A DNA stretch of 64,000 nt, from assembly GCF_017939745.1 (NCBI RefSeq), contig NZ_JAGKQQ010000001.1, positions 4,030,001 to 4,094,000 on the forward strand. Direction: 5' to 3'. Under the pieces are notes generated by a model. The model was given only the letters and a program-made list of their open reading frames with translations, was not told the origin of the DNA and made no database searches. This DNA is from Gemmata palustris (GTDB lineage: Bacteria > Planctomycetota > Planctomycetia > Gemmatales > Gemmataceae). The position numbers and the translations under genes are program-made. Of this stretch, positions 46,627 to 62,000 are shown piece by piece (position 1 is the first letter of the stretch; every line of letters starts with the position of its first letter).

Positions 46627-48342
46627 ATGTCCGCGACCACGGACCCGATCCCGGTGCGCGCACTCAACCAAGTGACGTACTGCCCCCGGCTCTTCTATCT
46701 GCAGTACGTCGATGCCGTTATGCCCGTGAACGAGCACGTCGAAGGCGGACTGTTCGACCACCGCCGCGTCGATGCACCCGAACTCAAGAACAAGACCCGC
46801 ACCGATCGCGGGACCGCCACCAGTCGCGGGATCGCGCTGTCGAGCGAGGCGCTGGGCGTCACCGGCGTGCTGGACGTGATCGAGGAGAAGAACGGCGAGC
46901 AGTACCCGGTGGAAACCAAACACGGCTCGGCGCCGCACGACGATGACGGCAAGCCGACCGTTTGGGACAACGACGCGGTGCAACTGTGCGCCCAGGCGCT
47001 CTTGATGGAAGAATCGACCGGCAAACCGGTGCCGCGCGGCTACCAGTTCTATGCAGGTACCCGCGAGCGCGTACCGCTGGAGTTCACGCCCGAATTGCGC
47101 GAGCAGACCCGCGGGGCCATCGCCCGCTGTCGCGAACTGACCGTACTGGACGCCCCGCCCGATCCGCTCCCGCCCGAGCTGCGTCACCGGTGCTTCGGTT
47201 GCTCGCTCGCGCCCGTGTGCCTGCCCGAAGAAACGCTGTATCAGATCGGCCACCCGGCCCCTGCGGAAATCGAAGAGGCGAAAGCGCCGCCGGAACTCAG
47301 GCGGGTCATTCCGCAATCCGATGACGGCGCGGTGCTGTACCTGCAAGAGCCGGGAAGCTCGGTCGGCAAGCGCAGCGAGCACCTTGTCGTCAAGAAGGAC
47401 GGCAAGGAGATGAGTCGCGTTCCGATGCACGCGATTCGACAGGTAGTGGTGTGCGGGAACGTGCAGGTCAGCACGCAGGCACTCGAAACGCTCGCGACCA
47501 ACGACATCGCGGTGTCTTACGTGACCGGGCACGGGCGGTTCATCGGCACGTTTTCGCCCGCGCCCACGAAAAACGTGTCACTCCGCGAGGCTCAGTTCCG
47601 TAAGTTCAGTGACCCGGCCGCGTGTCTGGAACTGTCGAAGGCCGTGGTGCGGGCCAAGCTCTCGAACCAGCGTGCCCTGCTCATGCGCAGTCTGCGCGGG
47701 GAAGAAGAGGCACGCGGTAGTCACGAGCCGGCCGCACGCGGCATCTACGGGCTACTCGGGGTGATTGACAACCAGACCTCGGTAGAATCCGTGCTCGGTA
47801 TCGAGGGCCAGGGGGCCGCGCTGTACTTCGGTGAGTTCGGGCGCTTCCTGAAGCAACCGCCGACGGGCAAGCGCTTCGACTTCACCACGCGGAACCGGCG
47901 CCCGCCGCGCGACCCGGTGAACGCGCTCCTGTCGTTCGCCTACGCGATGCTCGCAAAGGACTGCTTCGGGGCCGTCTGCACGGTCGGGTTCGACCCGTAC
48001 AAGGGGTTCTTCCACCAGGGCCGACACGGAAAACCGTCGCTTGCCCTGGACCTCATGGAAGAATTCCGACCCGTGATCGCCGATTCGGTCGTTCTCACGC
48101 TGATTAATAATGAAACGCTGACCCCCGACGATTTCATCATGTGGCGGGATGCGTGCAACCTGACCGAGAGCGGGCGCAAGGCGTTCTTCGCGGCCTACGA
48201 GCAGCGCAAATCGACGGTCATCACGCACCCGGTGTACGGCTACCGGATGTCCTACGCGCGGATGCTGGAAGTGCAGGCCCGGATGCTCGCGTCATTCATC
48301 CGCGGGAGCATCCCGACGTACACCGGGTTCACGGTACGCTAA
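46627..48342 (+). CDS. cas4-cas1: Cas4-Cas1 fusion, adaptation integrase
   Basis: Protein of 571 aa. The Cas4 half (1-~215) has ALNQVTYCPRLFYLQYV, the nuclease residues in GVLDVIEEKNGEQYPVETKHG, and the iron-sulfur cysteines (CPR plus CFGCSLAPVC). The Cas1 half starts about 235 (VLYLQEPGSSVGKRSEHLVVKKDGKE) and has the metal site: Glu in GIEGQGAALYFGEF, His in GFFHQGRHGKPSLALDLMEEFRP, then Asp in the same helix. The fusion is typical of type I-G (I-U) and couples PAM selection to spacer integration. The start ATG 46627 is chosen over the upstream open frame, which overlaps the 72-aa gene. It is complete. Confidence 0.96.
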   Translation: MSATTDPIPVRALNQVTYCPRLFYLQYVDAVMPVNEHVEGGLFDHRRVDAPELKNKTRTDRGTATSRGIALSSEALGVTGVLDVIEEKNGEQYPVETKHGSAPHDDDGKPTVWDNDAVQLCAQALLMEESTGKPVPRGYQFYAGTRERVPLEFTPELREQTRGAIARCRELTVLDAPPDPLPPELRHRCFGCSLAPVCLPEETLYQIGHPAPAEIEEAKAPPELRRVIPQSDDGAVLYLQEPGSSVGKRSEHLVVKKDGKEMSRVPMHAIRQVVVCGNVQVSTQALETLATNDIAVSYVTGHGRFIGTFSPAPTKNVSLREAQFRKFSDPAACLELSKAVVRAKLSNQRALLMRSLRGEEEARGSHEPAARGIYGLLGVIDNQTSVESVLGIEGQGAALYFGEFGRFLKQPPTGKRFDFTTRNRRPPRDPVNALLSFAYAMLAKDCFGAVCTVGFDPYKGFFHQGRHGKPSLALDLMEEFRPVIADSVVLTLINNETLTPDDFIMWRDACNLTESGRKAFFAAYEQRKSTVITHPVYGYRMSYARMLEVQARMLASFIRGSIPTYTGFTVR

Positions 48343-48736
48343 TAGTGAATCTACGTATATATTCTTCGTGTTTCGGCGTATAATAACCCAGGTGTCTTTT
48401 CATTCGCACGCGGGCGTTGTTGGCGTGATCGGGAAGCCTAACGACCGGACTGCTACAGCGAGAAAAAGTGAGCCAATGTTAGCGAATGTCAGCCACGCAG
48501 ACGGCGCAACGCCAAAGCCCGAAATCGCGCCAAACACTGAAAATACCAGTGCTCGACGCCACCACCGACCCCCAATGCGACCGCGCCGACCCCATCGGGC
48601 CGAAAATGTTAGCCAATGTTAGTGACCGGTGGGGTTGTGCCGGAAATCCCGGGGCCGAAGTTTCGCGGGTACAGGTATTCGAGCAATAAGACTTCGATGC
48701 GGCGGAGCACAACGTCACACTCTCAAACGGAACGCG
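48343..48736 (+). promoter_or_regulatory. 394-bp cas1-cas2 gap with direct repeats and a -10 box
   Basis: Unusually long for a cas operon. TATAAT at 48379-48384 could serve a separate promoter for cas2 and the effector genes. Two pairs of tandem ~11-bp repeats (GCCAATGTTAG/GCGAATGTCAG at 48472-48492; GAAAATGTTAG/GCCAATGTTAG at 48602-48622) have 10-base periodicity, one helical turn, as for a regulator binding one face of DNA. No gene longer than 60 aa is convincing here. Confidence 0.55.
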
Positions 48737-49021
48737 ATGGACAGCTATTTGGTCTGTTATGACATCTCGAATCCGAAGCGACTCCGCAAGGTGGCGCGGA
48801 CGTGCGAGGATTTCGGGTACCGCAAGCAATTGTCCGTGTTCCTGGTTCGTGTGAGCGCAACCGACTTCGTCCGCCTGCGCTCGCGCCTATACGACATTAT
48901 CAACTTGAACGAAGACCAGGTGCTGTTCCTCCCGCTCACGGAGCAGAGCTTGCAGCGCATGGAAGCGATCGGCCGGCCCACCGACGCCTACGACAAGAAC
49001 GACGTGGTGATGATCCTTTAA
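48737..49021 (+). CDS. cas2: Cas2
   Basis: Adaptation protein of 94 aa that bridges two Cas1 dimers. The start MDSYLVCYDISNPKRLRKVARTCEDFGYRKQLSVFLVRVS is typical (first strand with the conserved Asp in YDIS, then the ferredoxin-fold helix and second strand). FLPLTEQSLQRMEAIGRP closes the fold. It ends 16 bases before csb1, whose GTG start follows GGAGGA. It is separated by 394 bases from cas4-cas1, which is unusual. Confidence 0.95.
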   Translation: MDSYLVCYDISNPKRLRKVARTCEDFGYRKQLSVFLVRVSATDFVRLRSRLYDIINLNEDQVLFLPLTEQSLQRMEAIGRPTDAYDKNDVVMIL

Positions 49022-49037
49022 CCTCTGGAGGAAGACC

Positions 49038-50393
49038 GTGCCCACTGACCCAACCCTGAGTTACGACGACCTGAAAGCCGCTGTCGCGGGAAGCTCCGCC
49101 GCGTTCCGACTCACGCTGAAACTGGAAGCCGTCAGCCCGAAAGTATTCCCGCCCACTTACGAGGGAGGCAAGTACGCGACCGAGGATCGCAACATCAACG
49201 GCCAGAAATTGCCGTGCGTGTTGCTCGATTCCGTACCGTCGCAGGCCAACCGGATGGAACTCGCGCTACAAGATGCGATCGACGGCGGGTTGTTTCAACT
49301 GCCGCTCGTGTCGGTCAACTTTGCCGCGGTCGATAATCCCGGCATTCCGAAGATCACGTCGCTTCAGGCGCCGCACCGCATCGCCGACGCGATCCTCCGC
49401 GATAGCACCATTGGCGAGGGGAAGAAGCCGGCCAAGTTCCGCGAGTCGGAGATCGGCAAGGAACTCGACAAACTGTCCACCGGCTACGCAACGCCGCTTC
49501 TCGACTATGCACCACACTGCCTCGTCTTCGGCATGTGGGACAGCACTGGCCCGCGCGGTGGTCTGGGTGTGAAGTTCGCCCGCGCACTCGTGTCCGAAAT
49601 CATCGGTGTAAACGCAGTAGCTGGTGTCACTTCGAGTAGCCGCATTGATCCGCTTAATATTCGTGTGAATAGTGGCACCCTGTATAAAGCCAAGGGCGGA
49701 GGCTGGACACTCGATTCGGAGTTGGCTGAGAAAGACCCTAAAACCAAGAAGGCTGTACTGCTGGGCAAAGACGGTAAACCATCGGAAGCAAATCACGGTA
49801 ACGTAACGCCTGATCTCGTCTACCGAAAGGATAAGAACGGGAACCTTGTGCTCGGTGATAGTGAGCGACCGGTCATGATGGTGGTATTCGACAACGAACA
49901 AGAACGGGGTCACAAGTACGTCATTCGGGATGAGCGAAAGCCGATTGCAAAGGGCGGGTTCACCATCGACTACGCGGAGCAAACCACCGTGCTGTCACTG
50001 CCCGCCCTGCGGCGATTGCGGTTCCCTGCGAAGTCTGGCGAGAAGTCCACGCCCGAAGGCGACAACGCAGCACGAACGTACCTCGCTGCACTCGGACTAC
50101 TCGGTGCCACACTCGCGGTTGAAGCGGGCTACGATCTGCGCTCGCGGTGCATTCTCCGGGCAACGAACGTCGTAACGTGGCACCTGCTCGGCAAGCCCGG
50201 CGACGCCGACAAGCCGTTCGTGCTCGATAAGGCTGCCGCGATCAAGCTCTACAACGATGCGCTTGCCGCGGTGCAGAAGGCGAAGTTGCCGATTCACCTC
50301 GAAGAGATCATTCTCACGCCTTCGGATGACCTCGTTACGCTCGTCAAGAAGAGCATGGAACTCGCCGCGGCGGAAGCCGGAACGGAGGGCTGA
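49038..50393 (+). CDS. csb1: Csb1 (Cas7-group subunit, type I-G)
   Basis: Backbone subunit of the effector complex, 451 aa; several copies coat the crRNA spacer. Family features are KLEAVSPKVFPPTYEG near the start, CVLLDSVPSQANRMELAL, FGMWDSTGPRGGLGVKFARALVSEIIG and TSSSRIDPLNIR (the RRM-type core and 'DS.qsqaNR.E'). It begins with GTG at 49038 after GGAGGA and is followed after 3 bases by csb2. It matches the GSU0053 family of Geobacter. The middle part (~210-270, AKGGGWTLDSELAEKDPKTKKAVLLGKDGKP) is a variable loop. Confidence 0.95.
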   Translation: MPTDPTLSYDDLKAAVAGSSAAFRLTLKLEAVSPKVFPPTYEGGKYATEDRNINGQKLPCVLLDSVPSQANRMELALQDAIDGGLFQLPLVSVNFAAVDNPGIPKITSLQAPHRIADAILRDSTIGEGKKPAKFRESEIGKELDKLSTGYATPLLDYAPHCLVFGMWDSTGPRGGLGVKFARALVSEIIGVNAVAGVTSSSRIDPLNIRVNSGTLYKAKGGGWTLDSELAEKDPKTKKAVLLGKDGKPSEANHGNVTPDLVYRKDKNGNLVLGDSERPVMMVVFDNEQERGHKYVIRDERKPIAKGGFTIDYAEQTTVLSLPALRRLRFPAKSGEKSTPEGDNAARTYLAALGLLGATLAVEAGYDLRSRCILRATNVVTWHLLGKPGDADKPFVLDKAAAIKLYNDALAAVQKAKLPIHLEEIILTPSDDLVTLVKKSMELAAAEAGTEG

Positions 50394-55759
<5,366 letters not shown>

Positions 55760-56002
55760 CGCGCCCCGAGGGCGCTGGTGATGAACTCGGCCCCGAGCCG
55801 GTTTCGCGCCGTAGGTCTTTGACAACACAGGACATTCCATTGGAGTTGCGGCTCGTAGCCGCTCGCGAGCCGCAACCTCCAAACCCGACAACGACTTGAG
55901 GCTCCCATGCCCGCAACGCTCCGGCCTCCCGACCCCGTAAGACGCAACCGCTCGCGGAAGGCGCCCCATTCCGTTGTCACTGCACGTGTTCCAACAATGG
56001 CG
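55760..56002 (+). promoter_or_regulatory. array leader
   Basis: 243 bases between cas3 and the first repeat. A TTGACA at 55819-55824 could be a -35 for the array. An 11-bp perfect hairpin, GTTGCGGCTCG with CGAGCCGCAAC (55845-55855 and 55866-55876), may terminate cas3 transcription or guide integration. The conserved repeat ends (ATTGAAGC at the 3' side) show that crRNAs are read rightward, so this side is the leader. Confidence 0.6.
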
Positions 56003-59000
56003 ATCTCCGCGGCTCATAAGCCTCGGCCGAATTGAAGCCGGTATCCAAGTTGCCGATTGGTTGGGTCGGTATGGAGATCTCCGCGGCTCATAAGCCTCGG
56101 CCGAATTGAAGCCGCGACAGTTACGCAAATTCCACAAGGGGAAACCGAAACATCTCCGCGGCTCATAAGCCTCGGCCGAATTGAAGCTTCGGAAGTTTAT
56201 GCCGCTCGCGGACTAGATTATCGCATCTCCGCGGCTCATAAGCCTCGGCCGAATTGAAGCGTGGGGTTAATCTCGATACATTCGCCGGTAGCCACACATC
56301 TCCGCGGCTCATAAGCCTCGGCCGAATTGAAGCAATAGTGATCGGTGGAATTTCAACGGCAGATGTTAGAATCTCCGCGGCTCATAAGCCTCGGCCGAAT
56401 TGAAGCCTTTGTTGTATACCGCCTCAATACCCGGAACGGAACTATATCTCCGCGGCTCATAAGCCTCGGCCGAATTGAAGCACATAGTATTTCATCGTGA
56501 ACGTGCGCAACAACCGGCATCTCCGCGGCTCATAAGCCTCGGCCGAATTGAAGCGTCATGCGTGCCATTTCTTTTCTCCCGTCTTTAGGTATCTCCGCGG
56601 CTCATAAGCCTCGGCCGAATTGAAGCATGTCGTTGCGCCAGATGGCCAAATCAAACACGGGTCGAATCTCCGCGGCTCATAAGCCTCGGCCGAATTGAAG
56701 CAGAAATTATTTTTCCGCAACTCCTTAGTGTCGTATTATCTCCGCGGCTCATAAGCCTCGGCCGAATTGAAGCTACTTGTCCTCGTACTCGGTAACGGTG
56801 TGCTCGTATCTCCGCGGCTCATAAGCCTCGGCCGAATTGAAGCCTTCTTGACCGTCTTCGTCTTCACCGCCTCGTCGGGATCTCCGCGGCTCATAAGCCT
56901 CGGCCGAATTGAAGCAGGGTACAAAACCTCTCCACTCTCGGAGGGGGCTTTATCTCCGCGGCTCATAAGCCTCGGCCGAATTGAAGCTTGCTGTCGGCGT
57001 CCGGGCGCTTGAGCGTGTGCCCGGCATCTCCGCGGCTCATAAGCCTCGGCCGAATTGAAGCTCACCGGTCCGAGTGATATTCAGCGCACGATTGAGATCT
57101 CCGCGGCTCATAAGCCTCGGCCGAATTGAAGCGGTAGTTCCCGCCGAACCCGTCCGCGGTCGGGAGCCATCTCCGCGGCTCATAAGCCTCGGCCGAATTG
57201 AAGCGCCGGCGTCCAGGGTCGCGCTCTCTTTCGGCCGTTCCAATCTCCGCGGCTCATAAGCCTCGGCCGAATTGAAGCCGACCAGTCGGCGTGCGCCTCG
57301 CCCCGGAGACCGCGAATCTCCGCGGCTCATAAGCCTCGGCCGAATTGAAGCGTCGTGTACGCAGGATTCACCGGCTCAATCGATCGTATCTCCGCGGCTC
57401 ATAAGCCTCGGCCGAATTGAAGCGGTCTTTACACCCTTCTGGGTGGTGACTGCGATAAATCTCCGCGGCTCATAAGCCTCGGCCGAATTGAAGCGGGTGG
57501 ACGTGCTACCACACGCTCGACAGCCGCGGTAGATCTCCGCGGCTCATAAGCCTCGGCCGAATTGAAGCCTCTGTTACGACGCCACGTTGTGGACCGGAAT
57601 TGCGGGTATCTCCGCGGCTCATAAGCCTCGGCCGAATTGAAGCTACGGGGTGCCGTGGCTCATCATGCCGCAAAAGTTCGCGATCTCCGCGGCTCATAAG
57701 CCTCGGCCGAATTGAAGCCGCTGTTGTAGAGCGGTTCCGACCATCGTACATCCCGACATCTCCGCGGCTCATAAGCCTCGGCCGAATTGAAGCACTTCCG
57801 CGATCGTGGCCTCTACTTCCGCGGCCTCATCTCCGCGGCTCATAAGCCTCGGCCGAATTGAAGCTACGGGGAGAGGAGAAAAAAGAGTGACGCGCCGGCG
57901 CCATCTCCGCGGCTCATAAGCCTCGGCCGAATTGAAGCCAGCACCGGGCCGACCTGCAAGACCTGACGAAAGACATCTCCGCGGCTCATAAGCCTCGGCC
58001 GAATTGAAGCCCAATTGTCGCCCGGAGCGCCGAACCGGGGAATCAAATCATCTCCGCGGCTCATAAGCCTCGGCCGAATTGAAGCTTTGTCAAACGTCTT
58101 GTCGGCCGCTCTGATCCTGAAATCTCCGCGGCTCATAAGCCTCGGCCGAATTGAAGCACTGTGTACATTGCTTTCTCTCCGGCGACAACTCCGACATCTC
58201 CGCGGCTCATAAGCCTCGGCCGAATTGAAGCCACAGCTTCGTTGTCTCGACCGTCTCCGGGCGGATCGTATCTCCGCGGCTCATAAGCCTCGGCCGAATT
58301 GAAGCTACGATCAGGTCGAGGCCGTCACGCCCGACTGCTGTTATCTCCGCGGCTCATAAGCCTCGGCCGAATTGAAGCCACTCGTGAGCGTGTAGTTCCC
58401 GCCCGCCTCTTGTAATCTCCGCGGCTCATAAGCCTCGGCCGAATTGAAGCTTTAGGCCGCTCGCTTCGTCTTTCACAAGAAGGTCTTGATCTCCGCGGCT
58501 CATAAGCCTCGGCCGAATTGAAGCACTAGCACGGGCTTCGATCTCCTCGACTATGGGCATCTCCGCGGCTCATAAGCCTCGGCCGAATTGAAGCTGCTGG
58601 TGCTGTGCCGCATACCCCAGCGGGCCCATCGTCATCTCCGCGGCTCATAAGCCTCGGCCGAATTGAAGCGTGGTCAAAACGATCACGTGCCGCCGGTTCA
58701 ACGGGAATCTCCGCGGCTCATAAGCCTCGGCCGAATTGAAGCGTTATTTCCCCAGAGGCGGGGGCGCGCCCACTCACATCTCCGCGGCTCATAAGCCTCG
58801 GCCGAATTGAAGCAGCCCCTCGATCGGCGACAGGTCGAGTTCCGTGCGGGATCTCCGCGGCTCATAAGCCTCGGCCGAATTGAAGCACTCGGCCGCTTCC
58901 TTCACGCGGATGCGGGTTGACTTCATCTCCGCGGCTCATAAGCCTCGGCCGAATTGAAGCACGGCCACGAGCACGCCGCGGAACGGCACCAAGTCATCTC

Positions 59001-62000
59001 CGCGGCTCATAAGCCTCGGCCGAATTGAAGCTCGTACCTCGCGCAAATCCGGTCCAGTTCGGCCCGAATCGTATCTCCGCGGCTCATAAGCCTCGGCCGA
59101 ATTGAAGCGACTTTGTTGTAACCCACGTAGAGAACCGCGGCAGCCCATCTCCGCGGCTCATAAGCCTCGGCCGAATTGAAGCCCCGCGTGCCTGGCGGTC
59201 GGCCAAGAATTGCGGGCATCTCCGCGGCTCATAAGCCTCGGCCGAATTGAAGCTCTACCGACGTGTGGTGCAAGGAAGAGTGGCGCGCGATCTCCGCGGC
59301 TCATAAGCCTCGGCCGAATTGAAGCGAGGAACCACCGAACCCCCTCGAAACAAAGAGCGAAGAATCTCCGCGGCTCATAAGCCTCGGCCGAATTGAAGCG
59401 AAGTCGCCGAACCCGAACAGCCGACCCGCCAGTAGATCTCCGCGGCTCATAAGCCTCGGCCGAATTGAAGCGGGAGCACAGTGAGTTCGGAGGATGCCGA
59501 TTGCGAGATCTCCGCGGCTCATAAGCCTCGGCCGAATTGAAGCACGTGCGGATCGGCGCGACGGTAGTGTCGAACGGTGATCTCCGCGGCTCATAAGCCT
59601 CGGCCGAATTGAAGCATGGTACGCGACTCGTTCGACCCGACCGTGATCCGGATCTCCGCGGCTCATAAGCCTCGGCCGAATTGAAGCCGTTTGTGGAGAG
59701 GCGTCCAGTACAGTATGGGCGTCCATCTCCGCGGCTCATAAGCCTCGGCCGAATTGAAGCGCGGGCGCGAGCAGGCTCGCACCGACTGCCAGGAAATCTC
59801 CGCGGCTCATAAGCCTCGGCCGAATTGAAGCGACCGCGCCAAAGCGGACTACACACAACGGTTCGCGGGCATCTCCGCGGCTCATAAGCCTCGGCCGAAT
59901 TGAAGCTACTGGATAGGCTCGCTGAACTTGGGCGCGTCGGTACATCTCCGCGGCTCATAAGCCTCGGCCGAATTGAAGCCATGACGTGCGATTGGCGACA
60001 CGCAGCCCGTGCGGAATCTCCGCGGCTCATAAGCCTCGGCCGAATTGAAGCTCCGCTAGGTCGCCGTCGAGGTCCGCAGCCTCTTCCATCTCCGCGGCTC
60101 ATAAGCCTCGGCCGAATTGAAGCGCGATGTGCGCAGAGCTACTCTACTGCCGAACCGGTGATCTCCGCGGCTCATAAGCCTCGGCCGAATTGAAGCCCTG
60201 ATGGACCACGGACTGTACTCTCAAGCGGAGTGCGATCTCCGCGGCTCATAAGCCTCGGCCGAATTGAAGCGGCCCACACGTCCCTCACGCGGATACTCGG
60301 CGAACTGATCTCCGCGGCTCATAAGCCTCGGCCGAATTGAAGCTGGAACGCGGCAATGTCGCCCCCGCCGTGCCCGATGCATCTCCGCGGCTCATAAGCC
60401 TCGGCCGAATTGAAGCCCCTTAATCGTTGTTCCTGGGGGGAGGATGGCTGAGATCTCCGCGGCTCATAAGCCTCAGCCGAATTGAAGCCCCCCTACGCAC
60501 GATCTAATCCTGGATCATCTTCACATCTCCGCGGCTCATAAGCCTCGGCCGAATTGAAGCCGATCTCTTTGCGGAAGATGCGTGCCGGGGTTTCGAGGAT
60601 CTCCGCGGCTCATAAGCCTCGGCCGAATTGAAGCTACATATCATAAGCCTTGAGGGCAGCCAGTGCGATAATCTCCGCGGCTCATAAGCCTCGGCCGAAT
60701 TGAAGCCGGGCTTCATCGCCCTGTGGTTCTTCCTGACGCGCATCTCCGCGGCTCATAAGCCTCGGCCGAATTGAAGCGAGGGGCCACGAGTTCATTCGGC
60801 CGTTGAGGGTGCGATCTCCGCGGCTCATAAGCCTCGGCCGAATTGAAGCTACGGTACTCGCGTCACCGTGAACAAGGACGACAAAATCTCCGCGGCTCAT
60901 AAGCCTCGGCCGAATTGAAGCGCGGTCGGTTCGCCGCTGAATACCGGGGTGACGGAATCTCCGCGGCTCATAAGCCTCGGCCGAATTGAAGCTGTCCGCC
61001 CAATCGTGGCGACTCGTCTGGCGGCACGATCTCCGCGGCTCATAAGCCTCGGCCGAATTGAAGCCGGTCCGGCCCCCACTTCGTTACCCACTTGCACCGC
61101 GCATCTCCGCGGCTCATAAGCCTCGGCCGAATTGAAGCGAAGTGCGGGGAACCAACGAGGACCGGAACCTTGTTATCTCCGCGGCTCATAAGCCTCGGCC
61201 GAATTGAAGCCCCGTTCCGAAAGAAGCACCCGGCACACCTGCGCCATCTCCGCGGCTCATAAGCCTCGGCCGAATTGAAGCCCCGACAGCCCGTAGGGCG
61301 GCAGGTACGCGGCCACACCGGATCTCCGCGGCTCATAAGCCTCGGCCGAATTGAAGCCATCCGAGTTGCCCCGCCGCGGCGCCCGACCGTAGCATCTCCG
61401 CGGCTCATAAGCCTCGGCCGAATTGAAGCGAGTAGTTCGAGTACCCCCGGCGTCCGCCCGTGAGCCGTATCTCCGCGGCTCATAAGCCTCGGCCGAATTG
61501 AAGCCAGGTCCATCATGGACTTGACGAATTGCTTGATCCGGGAATCTCCGCGGCTCATAAGCCTCGGCCGAATTGAAGCCGCGCGTACACCGCCGCCGGC
61601 GACGTGCCCAGTGAAATCTCCGCGGCTCATAAGCCTCGGCCGAATTGAAGCACCTTTGCCGGAGCCTTCACATTTGCAGGCCGACCATCTCCGCGGCTCA
61701 TAAGCCTCGGCCGAATTGAAGCATGGTCCGCGACAGCTTCGACCAAGCGGTGATCGCGGAATCTCCGCGGCTCATAAGCCTCGGCCGAATTGAAGCGTCA
61801 GTGGCGTTTATGCTCGGGTCAACCGGCAGGTCGCATCTCCGCGGCTCATAAGCCTCGGCCGAATTGAAGCGACAACTTCACGCCGTGCTACACGCTTGAC
61901 GTGAAATCTCCGCGGCTCATAAGCCTCGGCCGAATTGAAGCGTGCAACACTGGTCGTGGCGGATGGACACAGGGGGCATCTCCGCGGCTCATAAGCCTCG

